Assembly (NCBI GenBank): GCA_964484795.1
Contig: CAZAFN010000028.1
Coordinates: 1 to 17,300 of the forward strand
Direction of reading: 5' to 3'
Length of the DNA stretch: 17,300 nucleotides
Origin: CAZAFN01 sp964484795
GTDB taxonomy: Bacteria > Pseudomonadota > Alphaproteobacteria > Methylaequorales > Methylaequoraceae
Part shown: piece by piece, positions 9,842 to 17,277 of the stretch
How the letters are laid out: each line of letters begins with the position of its first letter
Numbering within the stretch: the first letter of the stretch is position 1
Notes under the pieces: generated by a model
Told to the model about the DNA's origin: nothing
Database searches by the model: none
The model's input: the letters and a program-made list of their open reading frames with translations, nothing else
Made by a program: the position numbers and the translations under genes

Positions 9842-11659
9842 ATGTGTGGATTTGTTGTAATTATTCAACCTAATAGATTGATTTCTAAGAATTTAATTTC
9901 TGCTATTGATAGAGATTTGTTTCATCGAGGTCCAGATTCTGGAGGTGTTTATTCTAAAAAAGGTTTTTCCCTTATTTTTCGAAGATTAGCAATTTTAGAT
10001 TTAAGGCCTATTGCAGATCAACCAATGATAGATTATGAGAATGGCTTGTCATTAGTATTTAATGGAGAAATATATAACTACAAAGAATTGAGGCTGTTTT
10101 TAAAAAAAAAGGGATATTTCTTTAGAACTAACTCTGACACAGAAATAATTTTAAATGGCTATAAACATTGGGGAGAAGATGTTGCAAAAAAACTTAGAGG
10201 TATGTTTTCTTTTGTAATTGTTGATGAAAAAAAAAAAATTGCAATAGCATCTCGAGATCATTTTGGAATTAAGCCTTTATATTTTTTTAGAAATAAAAAA
10301 TTCATATATTTAGGTAGTGAGATTCAACCTTTAAAAAATCTCACTGAATTAGAAATTGATAGAGACAACATCGGAGAAATTATTTTTTTTAGATTTTCTA
10401 GTGGGCTTAAAACTGGTTATAAAGATGTTGAGAAAGTTGAACAAGGGTCAACATATTTGATCAAGATTGAAGACTTAAGTCTAAAAAAGAAAAAATACTT
10501 TGATTTACTTGATACAATTAAGCCAAAAAAACAAGTGGTGTCTGTATCAGAAAAAGTCCATGCTCTCTTAGAAGATTCAGCCATTCGACATACTCAGAGT
10601 GATGTTGGTTTTTCAGTTCAATTATCAGGAGGACTTGATTCAAGCTTGTTGGTTGCATTATTAAAGAAAAACGTGAATAAAGATATTGATACCTACAGTC
10701 TTACTTTAGATGATGACGAAAAGGATGAATCTAAATACCAGAAAATTGTTAATAAATTATATCCTACCAACCACCATGCAATATACTTTGATTCAATTAA
10801 ATTTGCTGAATCTTTTGAGAACACTATTAAAAGTCTTGAGAGTCCTACAGCACATCATGGCTGTATTTTATTATTTAAATTGTGTGAAGAAATTTCTAAG
10901 AAAAATAAAGTAGTAATTACAGGTGAGGGAGCTGATGAACTTTTTGGAGGATATTCAAGATATCATAATGTAGAAAAATTTTTATATTTAAAAAAAATTT
11001 CTAAATATATTCCAGATTTTTTTTTGGATAACATTAAAAAGTTAAATTTTCTAAACCATTACAAAAACTCTGACCCTTATATTGAATTAATGACATTTAG
11101 CAAATTTGATGTTTTAAAAGAAGTATTTCCCAATCAATTTATTGATTATGATTTTAGAGAAAGTATATTGAATCGATTTGCAAATTCACTAGATAAAATT
11201 TCTGCTTATGACCAGACAATATATTTAGAGTCTTTACTTCTAAGACAAGATAAAATCTCTATGGCTCATAGCCTGGAGGTCAGAGTTCCATTTGTATTTT
11301 TGCCATTAGTAAAGTTTGTGAACTCGTTAAATAGGAAATTAAAGTATGACCGAAAGATTACAAAGAAAATCCTTAAACAAGTTTCTGTAAAATATTTCCC
11401 AAATAATTTTATTAATAGAGAAAAGAATGGATTGAAATTACCAATACCTAGATGGCTTCACAATGAAAAGGGATTTGGAAGGTTTTTAGAATTATTTGAT
11501 AGTGAAAATGCAAACATTTTTAATTTTGGTGAAAAAAAAAAAATTAAAAACCTAATTTCCAAATTTAGGTCTAAGAAATTTGATTACCTTGGGCATGCTC
11601 TGGCACATATGATTAACATTGAGATTTGGATGAAAAACATTAAAAAAAATAAGGTCTAA
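9842..11659 (+). CDS. asnB: Asparagine synthase (glutamine-hydrolysing), AsnB family
   Basis: A 605-residue, complete AsnB-type enzyme. The N-terminal glutaminase domain has the processed-Cys start MCGFVV (Cys2), FHRGPDSGG (27-35), RLAILDL (48-54), FNGEIYNY (73-80) and SDTE (98-101), all glutamine-binding or catalytic elements. The synthetase domain has the PP-loop QLSGGLDSS (SGGLDSS at 262-268) and GEGADELFGGY (361-371). Ammonia from glutamine would be channelled to an adenylated carboxylate. Homologues in O-antigen loci (P. aeruginosa WbpS, Francisella WbtH) are linked to amidation of hexuronic acids. Because this gene sits in a glycan operon next to uronic-acid-type sugar genes, uronamide formation is a good alternative to aspartate as substrate (inference). 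It starts 2 nt after the split glycosyltransferase and its stop overlaps the stop of the convergent sulfotransferase by 4 nt. Confidence 0.9.
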   Translation: MCGFVVIIQPNRLISKNLISAIDRDLFHRGPDSGGVYSKKGFSLIFRRLAILDLRPIADQPMIDYENGLSLVFNGEIYNYKELRLFLKKKGYFFRTNSDTEIILNGYKHWGEDVAKKLRGMFSFVIVDEKKKIAIASRDHFGIKPLYFFRNKKFIYLGSEIQPLKNLTELEIDRDNIGEIIFFRFSSGLKTGYKDVEKVEQGSTYLIKIEDLSLKKKKYFDLLDTIKPKKQVVSVSEKVHALLEDSAIRHTQSDVGFSVQLSGGLDSSLLVALLKKNVNKDIDTYSLTLDDDEKDESKYQKIVNKLYPTNHHAIYFDSIKFAESFENTIKSLESPTAHHGCILLFKLCEEISKKNKVVITGEGADELFGGYSRYHNVEKFLYLKKISKYIPDFFLDNIKKLNFLNHYKNSDPYIELMTFSKFDVLKEVFPNQFIDYDFRESILNRFANSLDKISAYDQTIYLESLLLRQDKISMAHSLEVRVPFVFLPLVKFVNSLNRKLKYDRKITKKILKQVSVKYFPNNFINREKNGLKLPIPRWLHNEKGFGRFLELFDSENANIFNFGEKKKIKNLISKFRSKKFDYLGHALAHMINIEIWMKNIKKNKV

Positions 11660-12462
11660 AAAATACTTCTTCGCCAATCTGTAAGTTCTTTGTTAAGACA
11701 CAATTCTAGTGTGATGATTTCTTTTTCAAACTTTCTTTTAAAAAACTTGATTTCTGATTTAGTAAAAAGCTTTTTAATTTCAATTTCTTTTCTAAGATTG
11801 TTTAGATATTTTTTTATGTGGAATGGCAAAGGTATAATTTTTTGAAGAAAATAAAAAAACTTAATTCGTATGCTCATCAATTCAGGAACCCCTGGTTTTG
11901 TAGTTAAATTTAGATTCTTTGGAGAAAATTTTGAATTGATATCTAAAAAATTAAAGATTTTCTTAAATTCTCGTTGCTTATTCTTTCTGATTTCCTCATA
12001 GATAAGAATTAAAAAATTCTCTTTCGGAAAATTATTTAAGTAATTTTTTAAGAATACGGAGTATTTGCTATTATTAACTATTTCTGGAAAAATATTACAT
12101 GCTTCAATGACATTGTATTTTTTGTGATAAGCAAATCTCATATAGTCTGAATACATTCGAGTGATTGGATTTCGTAGAATACATATGATTTTGATTTTAG
12201 GAAGATGATCCTTAATTCGTTTTAATGATTTTTTGTCGTAGAGATAATTTGCAGTTTTTTCAAGAACAACTTTTTGATTGGTAACTGCACCAAAAAATTC
12301 TCTTTGCCACCAATCAATTCCATTTGTAAATTTTCTATCAAAAAAATGAGTTTCATGACTAGCAGCAAAAACATCAGGATGTTCTGACAAGCAATCTAAA
12401 ACCCACCCTGTTCCACAACGAATGCCTCCAATAATTAATACATTAGGTAATTTCATTGCCAT
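11656..12462 (-). CDS. Sulfotransferase (PAPS-dependent)
   Basis: A 268-residue sulfotransferase of normal family size. The 5'-phosphosulfate loop is IIGGIRCGTGWV (GIRCGTGW at 13-20), followed by the common EHPDVFAASHETHFFD segment (27-42) with the KE/THFF-like acceptor-side motif. The 3'-phosphate-binding element is CILRNPITRMYSDY (94-107; R97, N98, P99, S105). A hydrophobic LILIYEEI strand with the family YE pair follows. It would move sulfate from PAPS to a carbohydrate hydroxyl. The start overlaps the end of the PIG-L gene by 20 nt; the Met three codons in (12456) is an equally possible start. It is the last gene of the minus-strand block and ends in a 4-nt tail-to-tail overlap with asnB. 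It is not closely similar by eye to the sulfotransferase at 1451-2613, so the two probably have different acceptors. Confidence 0.88.
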   Translation of the reverse strand: MAMKLPNVLIIGGIRCGTGWVLDCLSEHPDVFAASHETHFFDRKFTNGIDWWQREFFGAVTNQKVVLEKTANYLYDKKSLKRIKDHLPKIKIICILRNPITRMYSDYMRFAYHKKYNVIEACNIFPEIVNNSKYSVFLKNYLNNFPKENFLILIYEEIRKNKQREFKKIFNFLDINSKFSPKNLNLTTKPGVPELMSIRIKFFYFLQKIIPLPFHIKKYLNNLRKEIEIKKLFTKSEIKFFKRKFEKEIITLELCLNKELTDWRRSIF

Positions 12463-13423
12463 CTAATTTTTTATACAACTTTTCATAAAATTCTTTGGAA
12501 ATTCCGTAATTAAAAGTATTTTTTTTTTTTTTAATTTTATTTATTTTTAAAAATGGCAAAATTATATTTTTTTTTTGTTTGATTGGGCCTGAGCTGTAGT
12601 TATGTTTTTTAATTTTTCGAAATTGGTCGCGATAACCAAATTTTTCTATAAGTTCATCGGGTCTTTGCGATTTATACATAGATAGTAATTCTTTTTTTTT
12701 CTCAAGAAAATCATTATCTTCTTTTGGTAATATAAATGATTGAATTCCATTAGGGATAAATCTTGGGAAAACCTTATATTTAATATAAAGAAATTTGTTT
12801 ATTTTAGAAAAAAAAATATCTGAGAAAAAATAATTATTATAAAGTGGAGTTTCTAGTAATTTAATATTTGAACTGTTTATTTTCTTAGTAATTCTGTAGG
12901 TTATGTAATTTGTTATATCATGGTCAGGGTGACCACCTTCAAAGGCAGGAATTATAATTAAGTCGGGTTTTATTGCTTGAATAGAATTAAATAATTGTTT
13001 TGCGCAAATTTTAATATTTTTTTCAACTTTTAAATCATCTTCTACAAAGAAATCAAAAAAAGAAATTGACTCTTTTTTAATATTCAGTTGTTCTAGCACT
13101 TTTATGGTTTCATTTTTTCTAATGTTACTTCTTTGTTTGAAATTTGGTGAATTTCTTTTTACTCCATTGGTAGTGATTATTATTTTAACATCTTTTGATT
13201 TTTTCATTTGTTCGTTTATTAATTCTCTTTTCATTTGTTTGTTCATTAATTCTCCTGCCATACTAATCTCATCATCTTGGTGTGCACCTATGATAAGAAT
13301 TTTGGAATTAGATATATCTTCTTCACTTAGGAAAAAAAACATACAATTTTTAAAAAATGCAAATACATTTAAAATTATGTACACACTCAAAGTAAGAAAG
13401 ACAAAAATTAAAAAAAAGTTCAT
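12443..13423 (-). CDS. PIG-L/LmbE family deacetylase with N-terminal membrane anchor
   Basis: A 326-residue zinc-dependent de-N-acetylase-type protein. An N-terminal hydrophobic helix (residues 3-24, IFVFLTLSVYIILNVFAF) would anchor it to the membrane. The catalytic signature ILIIGAHQDDE (42-52; AHPDDE in most relatives, here with Gln for Pro) gives the zinc ligands and general base. GGHPDHD (163-169) supplies the second His/Asp cluster. Members remove N-acetyl groups from GlcNAc-type sugars such as GlcNAc-PI and mycothiol or antibiotic precursors. Here the substrate could be an acetamido sugar of the locus's glycan (inference). Residues 58-75 contain a duplicated nonapeptide (ELMNKQMKR/ELINEQMKK) from a 27-bp tandem repeat. 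It starts 10 nt after the epimerase stop and overlaps the sulfotransferase by 20 nt. Confidence 0.85.
   Translation of the reverse strand: MNFFLIFVFLTLSVYIILNVFAFFKNCMFFFLSEEDISNSKILIIGAHQDDEISMAGELMNKQMKRELINEQMKKSKDVKIIITTNGVKRNSPNFKQRSNIRKNETIKVLEQLNIKKESISFFDFFVEDDLKVEKNIKICAKQLFNSIQAIKPDLIIIPAFEGGHPDHDITNYITYRITKKINSSNIKLLETPLYNNYFFSDIFFSKINKFLYIKYKVFPRFIPNGIQSFILPKEDNDFLEKKKELLSMYKSQRPDELIEKFGYRDQFRKIKKHNYSSGPIKQKKNIILPFLKINKIKKKKNTFNYGISKEFYEKLYKKLDGNEIT
13201..13254 (-). repeat. 27-bp tandem duplication within the PIG-L gene
   Basis: Two adjacent 27-bp copies (13201-13227 and 13228-13254) differ at only two positions. They lie in frame and duplicate nine residues directly after the HQDDE active-site motif, in the loop between the first strand-turn and the next beta-strand. 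The high nucleotide identity suggests a recent slippage event. Confidence 0.85.
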
Positions 13424-13433
13424 ATGAAATTGA

Positions 13434-14468
13434 TTAGATATTTTTTAAGATTTTAATAATTTTGAGGGCAGCATTTCCATTTCCATAATCTAAAATATTT
13501 TTTTTAGTTTTAAATCCTTTTGATTTCCACAATTTGTTCCAACCATTTTCAATGGTTTCCGTCCACTCAGTTTCGTCTCTAAGAGTGACGCATCTTTTTT
13601 TTAGAAAGAAAGCCTCCTTTTGTATGCCTCCAGAGTCTGTAAAAACTATTTCTGAATTTAGAAGTAAATTTGAGGTTTCTGTGTAACCCAAAGGTTCTAG
13701 AAGCAGAAAGTTTTTAAGATGTAGATCCTTTTTTTTTAAAACTTTTCTTGTTCTAGGGTGTGCTAGAAAAACTATATGTTTTTTGTATGTGTATCTAACG
13801 TAATTAATTAAATCTTTTAGCCTTTTGGTATCGCTGACATTCTCAAATCTATGGATCGTTAATAGTGCATATCCATTTTTTTTGAGATGAAACTTTTTAT
13901 ATTTGTTGTTTTTTATTATTTTTTTTCTCATATTTTTACTTACATCTAACATTACATCACCAACATGAAAAACATTCTTGGTTATACCTTCTTTTTTTAG
14001 ATTCAACTTAGATTGTCTAGTTGGACAAAATAAAAAACTACTTAAATGATCAGTGATCCTTCTATTTATTTCTTCTGGCATTTTGTGGTTGTATGATCTT
14101 AGACCGGACTCTATATGTGCCAATGGAATGGATCTTTTTGCTGCAGCAATTGATCCTCCTAATGTGGAATCAGTGTCACCATAAACGAGAACTAAGTTTG
14201 GCGATAAATCATCTAGAATTTTCCCTGTTTTTTTTATTATATTTCCAATCATATTCGTGTTTGATTTGGATGCGCAGCATAAGTTGATTGTTGGTTGATT
14301 CATACTAAATTCTTGAAAGAATTTTTCTGACATATTTGGATCATAATGCTGCCCTGTGTGTACTAGAAATTCTTTAAAATCATTAGATTTTAAAAATTCT
14401 CTACTTAGTGCTGAAGCTTTTATGAATTGTGGTCTGGCTCCAATAATGGTAACTATTTTTTTTTTCAC
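13434..14468 (-). CDS. UDP-N-acetyl-sugar 2-epimerase, WbpI/WecB family
   Basis: A 344-residue non-hydrolysing UDP-sugar 2-epimerase. Diagnostic elements are TIIGARPQFIKA (7-18), YGDTDS (96-101, catalytic-type Asp98), HIESGLRS (118-125, Glu120), PEEINRRITDH (131-141, Glu132/133), TIHRFEN (204-210, His206) and FTDSGGIQKEA (276-286). The GARPQFIKA start is typical of WbpI-like enzymes acting on UDP-2,3-diacetamido-uronic acid, whereas classic WecB has GTRPEAIK. This fits the dehydrogenase and acetyltransferase downstream on the other strand. Proposed reaction: GlcNAc(3NAc)A to ManNAc(3NAc)A as UDP-sugars; UDP-GlcNAc to UDP-ManNAc remains possible. The start codon is GTG (14466-14468), because the nearby ATG seven bases upstream is out of frame and hits a stop. 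It heads the minus-strand block and diverges from the GT-C-like gene. Confidence 0.88.
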   Translation of the reverse strand: MKKKIVTIIGARPQFIKASALSREFLKSNDFKEFLVHTGQHYDPNMSEKFFQEFSMNQPTINLCCASKSNTNMIGNIIKKTGKILDDLSPNLVLVYGDTDSTLGGSIAAAKRSIPLAHIESGLRSYNHKMPEEINRRITDHLSSFLFCPTRQSKLNLKKEGITKNVFHVGDVMLDVSKNMRKKIIKNNKYKKFHLKKNGYALLTIHRFENVSDTKRLKDLINYVRYTYKKHIVFLAHPRTRKVLKKKDLHLKNFLLLEPLGYTETSNLLLNSEIVFTDSGGIQKEAFFLKKRCVTLRDETEWTETIENGWNKLWKSKGFKTKKNILDYGNGNAALKIIKILKNI

Positions 14469-14519
14469 TTATTCATACAATGTTTTATAATATTTATAAT
14501 TATTAATTATCTGATACTA
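14469..14519. promoter_or_regulatory. Divergent intergenic region, probable promoters
   Basis: These 51 bp separate two divergent blocks, the epimerase operon (minus) and the GT-C/dehydrogenase/acetyltransferase operon (plus), so each needs a promoter here or read-through. A TATAAT sequence at 14486-14491 is a perfect -10 match for the plus strand, but no good -35 hexamer is visible at 17 bp, and such strings are common by chance at this AT content. No operator or structured leader is seen. Confidence 0.3.
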
Positions 14520-15914
14520 ATGATTAAAAAAGCTTTCCTGAGTTCTTATAGTAGTAGTTTAAAAGAATTTTTTTTTTATATAATAGTTTTTATTCTTACT
14601 TTTGTCATCTTTGATCAATCAATTTCTATATTAAACTCAGTTCAACCGGATAGCGAAGATTATATTGGTAATAATGAACGTAGACGTTCAATCTACTTCA
14701 TATTTATGAATATTTTAGATTTTTTTAGAATTGATGTTTTTCTTGGTCAGAAGATCTTTTTAGCGGCAAGCATTGTTTTTTTATTATTCATCTTAGTTAG
14801 AAAAAAAATTGGAAAAATTCTCTGTATTATATTTTTTTTATCTATGGTTTCTAATATTTATTATACATCTTTTACTAAAACAATATTACCCGAATCATTA
14901 TTTTTTACCTGCATTAATTTTAGTTTAGGTTTGTTAATTATAAGAAGTCAAAGTGTAATTACTAACCTTTTCAGAGGAATTTTTTTAGGTTTAATTTTTA
15001 GTATGAAGGCAATTGGACCAGTAATTGCCACAACTCTTTTGATATTTTTTCTTTTTAAAAAACAAAGAAATTATTTAAGAAATATTTCTGTAATAGTTTC
15101 AAGCCTTTTTCTTATTGTTTTAATAGAGAATATTGTATTTTATTCTAAAAATGATCATAGATCGAGTGTCTGGAATTTTTCAATGAAAGGTAAAATTTTT
15201 ATGATTTCTGGACTAGATACATTTGATATTTCTAAATTTTCAGAATCTAAAAATGAAGTTTTAATTATCTCCAAAGAAACATTTAAGGATGTTCAAGATT
15301 TTCTTAAAAATATTAAAAACCCTTTTCTAAAATCTGATTTGTCAGCAGATTATGAAGTTATTGCGCAGTACCAATTTTTAGAATTTGATGAATTTCATCA
15401 AAATATAGTGCTTAGGAAAGATTTTGAGAAAAACATAGATGAATATTTTGTAAATTTGATCAAATTCAACTTTTTAGAATATATTCAATTATCATTTTTT
15501 CACTATTTGGGTATGTGGTCTTCTGGTTCAAAAATACTATACTTGGAAAATTTTCTCGCCGATAATAATATTAACTTGCCAATGAAAAAAGAATTGTTAA
15601 AAGCATCTGGTCCTATGAGCAAGATAAATAATGTAGTTTTATGGGTTGGACATTTAGTTTTGATTTTAGTTTTGATCATTTACCTGTTAGCAACTCTTTT
15701 TTCTGTGCTTAAAGCATTAAGAATGAGAAATTTTTTGGATCACAGTTTTGTTTTTGTTATGGTTTCCCAACTATATTTAATTGTAGTATCATTTACAAAT
15801 GTAGCAACAATAAGGTACCTAATGCCAGTTTATCCAATTATAATCTTATCTATAGTTTTTAGTTTAGAAATTTTTTTAAAAAAAAAATCTAATCATTTTA
15901 AAACCAATTCTTAA
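14520..15914 (+). CDS. Multi-spanning membrane protein, GT-C glycosyltransferase-like
   Basis: An integral membrane protein of 464 residues if the ATG at 14520 is used. The frame stays open back to 14427, but that extension would overlap the divergent epimerase gene, so 14520 (MIKKAFLSS) is preferred. About nine or ten hydrophobic helices are visible: one at 17-36, five between roughly 75 and 220, then a soluble stretch of about 150 residues, then three or four near the C-terminus. After helix 1 comes LNSVQPDSEDYIGNNERRR (38-56), an acidic first outer loop of the kind that carries the catalytic Asp/Glu in GT-C enzymes such as ArnT/PMT relatives. These use polyprenyl-phosphate sugars on the outer membrane face. 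It could add a side-branch sugar after flipping (inference). It lies 11 nt before the dehydrogenase gene. The GT-C assignment rests on topology and one loop only. Confidence 0.65.
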   Translation: MIKKAFLSSYSSSLKEFFFYIIVFILTFVIFDQSISILNSVQPDSEDYIGNNERRRSIYFIFMNILDFFRIDVFLGQKIFLAASIVFLLFILVRKKIGKILCIIFFLSMVSNIYYTSFTKTILPESLFFTCINFSLGLLIIRSQSVITNLFRGIFLGLIFSMKAIGPVIATTLLIFFLFKKQRNYLRNISVIVSSLFLIVLIENIVFYSKNDHRSSVWNFSMKGKIFMISGLDTFDISKFSESKNEVLIISKETFKDVQDFLKNIKNPFLKSDLSADYEVIAQYQFLEFDEFHQNIVLRKDFEKNIDEYFVNLIKFNFLEYIQLSFFHYLGMWSSGSKILYLENFLADNNINLPMKKELLKASGPMSKINNVVLWVGHLVLILVLIIYLLATLFSVLKALRMRNFLDHSFVFVMVSQLYLIVVSFTNVATIRYLMPVYPIIILSIVFSLEIFLKKKSNHFKTNS

Positions 15915-15925
15915 AATTAAAATTT

Positions 15926-16900
15926 ATGAAAAAAAAAATCAACGAAATTAACTTAGCTCTTTTAGGTTGTGGTTCTTGGGGTGTAAACTTAGCTAGAAAT
16001 TTTAATGAATTAGGTGTTTTGAGGTGTGTTTGTGACAACATAAAAAAAAATGCTGATAAACTATCTAGAGTCTATGGAATTAAAAGTTTAAACTATAATC
16101 AAATCAAAAAATCCCCAAATATTGATGCGGTTGTAATTGCTACTCCAGCCAAAACTCATTTCAAAATTGCTCTTGATGCACTTAATAATAATAAACACGT
16201 TTTTGTTGAAAAACCAATGTCAATGACAAGTAAAGAGGGCAAAAGGCTAGTAGCAGTTTCTAAAAAAAAAAAAAAAATTTTAATGGTTGGACATCTAATG
16301 CAATATCATAATGGTTTCCAAAAGTTAAAAAAGTTCGTTCAGCAGGGAAACCTTGGAGATCTAAAATTTATTTATTCCACAAGACTGAATCTTGGAAAAT
16401 TACGGAAGGAAGAAAATATTTTGTGGAGTTTTGCTCCACATGATATATCAATGATATTATCTTTAATTAATGATGTACCTAAAAAAACATATACAAAACC
16501 ATGTATATTTATTAATAAAAACATTCCTGATGTTACTACTACGCATATGGAGTTTAGCAAGAATATTCATGCGCAGATTTTCGTATCATGGTTGCATCCT
16601 TACAAGGAACAGAAATTGATTGTCATAGGAAATAAGGGAATGATTGTTTTAGATGATCAAAAAAAAAATGATGAAAAATTATTTTTTTTCCCTCACAAAA
16701 TAAAATTTGAAGATGGAAATCCAAAAGCAATTAAAGCTAAGGCAAGATATATAAAGTTTAAAGAAAGAGAGCCTTTAAAAAATGAATGTCTTCATTTTTT
16801 AAGATGTATTGTTTTAAAGGAGAAATGTATTACAGATGGTGATGAAGGTTTAAGAGTTTTAAATGTATTAGAGCAAGCACAAAAATCGTTGAGTTTATGA
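15926..16900 (+). CDS. Gfo/Idh/MocA family NAD-dependent sugar dehydrogenase (WbpB-type role)
   Basis: A 324-residue oxidoreductase. The NAD-binding Rossmann start is LALLGCGSWGVNLARNF (10-26, GCGSWG), followed by CVCD (34-37). DAVVIATPAKTHF (67-79) and HVFVEKPMS (91-99, with E95-K96-P97) are the family hallmarks. MVGHLMQYHNG (120-130) and the FAPHDISM segment (169-176, His172/Asp173) belong to the substrate pocket. This GCGxWGxNLxRNF subtype is common in O-antigen loci next to a beta-helix acetyltransferase and a DegT aminotransferase. The three together oxidise UDP-GlcNAcA at C3, aminate it and acetylate it. The ATG of the acetyltransferase overlaps its TGA (ATGA), supporting that pathway. 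The aminotransferase is not in the window. Confidence 0.88.
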   Translation: MKKKINEINLALLGCGSWGVNLARNFNELGVLRCVCDNIKKNADKLSRVYGIKSLNYNQIKKSPNIDAVVIATPAKTHFKIALDALNNNKHVFVEKPMSMTSKEGKRLVAVSKKKKKILMVGHLMQYHNGFQKLKKFVQQGNLGDLKFIYSTRLNLGKLRKEENILWSFAPHDISMILSLINDVPKKTYTKPCIFINKNIPDVTTTHMEFSKNIHAQIFVSWLHPYKEQKLIVIGNKGMIVLDDQKKNDEKLFFFPHKIKFEDGNPKAIKAKARYIKFKEREPLKNECLHFLRCIVLKEKCITDGDEGLRVLNVLEQAQKSLSL

Positions 16901-17277
16901 AAAATTATTTTGTACACCAGACTTCAATAATTGACAAATATGTATCTATTGGTGAAAACACAAAAATTTGGCATTTTTCTCACATTTTAGAAAAATCTAA
17001 AATAGGAAAAAATTGTACCATAGGTCAGAATGTTATGATTGGGCCTGATGTAAAAATTGGCAACAATTGTAAAATCCAAAATAATGTTAGTCTTTATAAA
17101 GGTGTAGAATTATCTGACTTCGTTTTTTGTGGTCCTTCATGTGTTTTTACCAATGTATGTTTTCCAAGAGCTGGGATAGAAAAAAAAAATGAATTTGAAA
17201 TGACTTTCGTTGGAAAGCATGTAACAATTGGTGCAAATTCAACTATTTTGTGCGGAGTTAAACTTGATGATTTCTAA
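16897..17277 (+). CDS. Left-handed beta-helix acetyltransferase, WbpD-like, C-terminally short
   Basis: A 126-residue hexapeptide-repeat protein. After VHQTSIIDKYVSIGENTKIW come WHFSHI (25-30) and repeated [IV]-G-x-N turns (KIGKNCTIGQNVMIGPDVKIGNN). The loop FTNVCFPRAGIEKK, then VGKHVTIGANSTILCGVKL, matches the WbpD family, which acetylates the 3-amino group of UDP-GlcNAc(3N)A using acetyl-CoA. Family members are usually about 190 residues, and after CGV they continue with further coils ending in a GAGSVVT-like turn. Here a TAA at 17275-17277 cuts the protein after KLDDF, and neither other frame of the last 23 bp shows the expected continuation. This is a real truncation, a nearby indel, or poor sequence at a contig end. 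Without the last coils the CoA site and trimer would probably be incomplete. Confidence 0.75.
   Translation: MKNYFVHQTSIIDKYVSIGENTKIWHFSHILEKSKIGKNCTIGQNVMIGPDVKIGNNCKIQNNVSLYKGVELSDFVFCGPSCVFTNVCFPRAGIEKKNEFEMTFVGKHVTIGANSTILCGVKLDDF

Noticed and set aside
13104..13427. Plus-strand ORF of 107 residues
   Set aside because: It is antisense to the PIG-L gene, whose catalytic motifs are clear; its hydrophobicity is a by-product of the opposite-strand Lys/Asn-rich codons.
14427..14519. Extended N-terminus of the GT-C-like membrane protein from 14427
   Set aside because: It would overlap the first codons of the divergent epimerase gene. The ATG at 14520 gives a more normal start and leaves a divergent promoter region.
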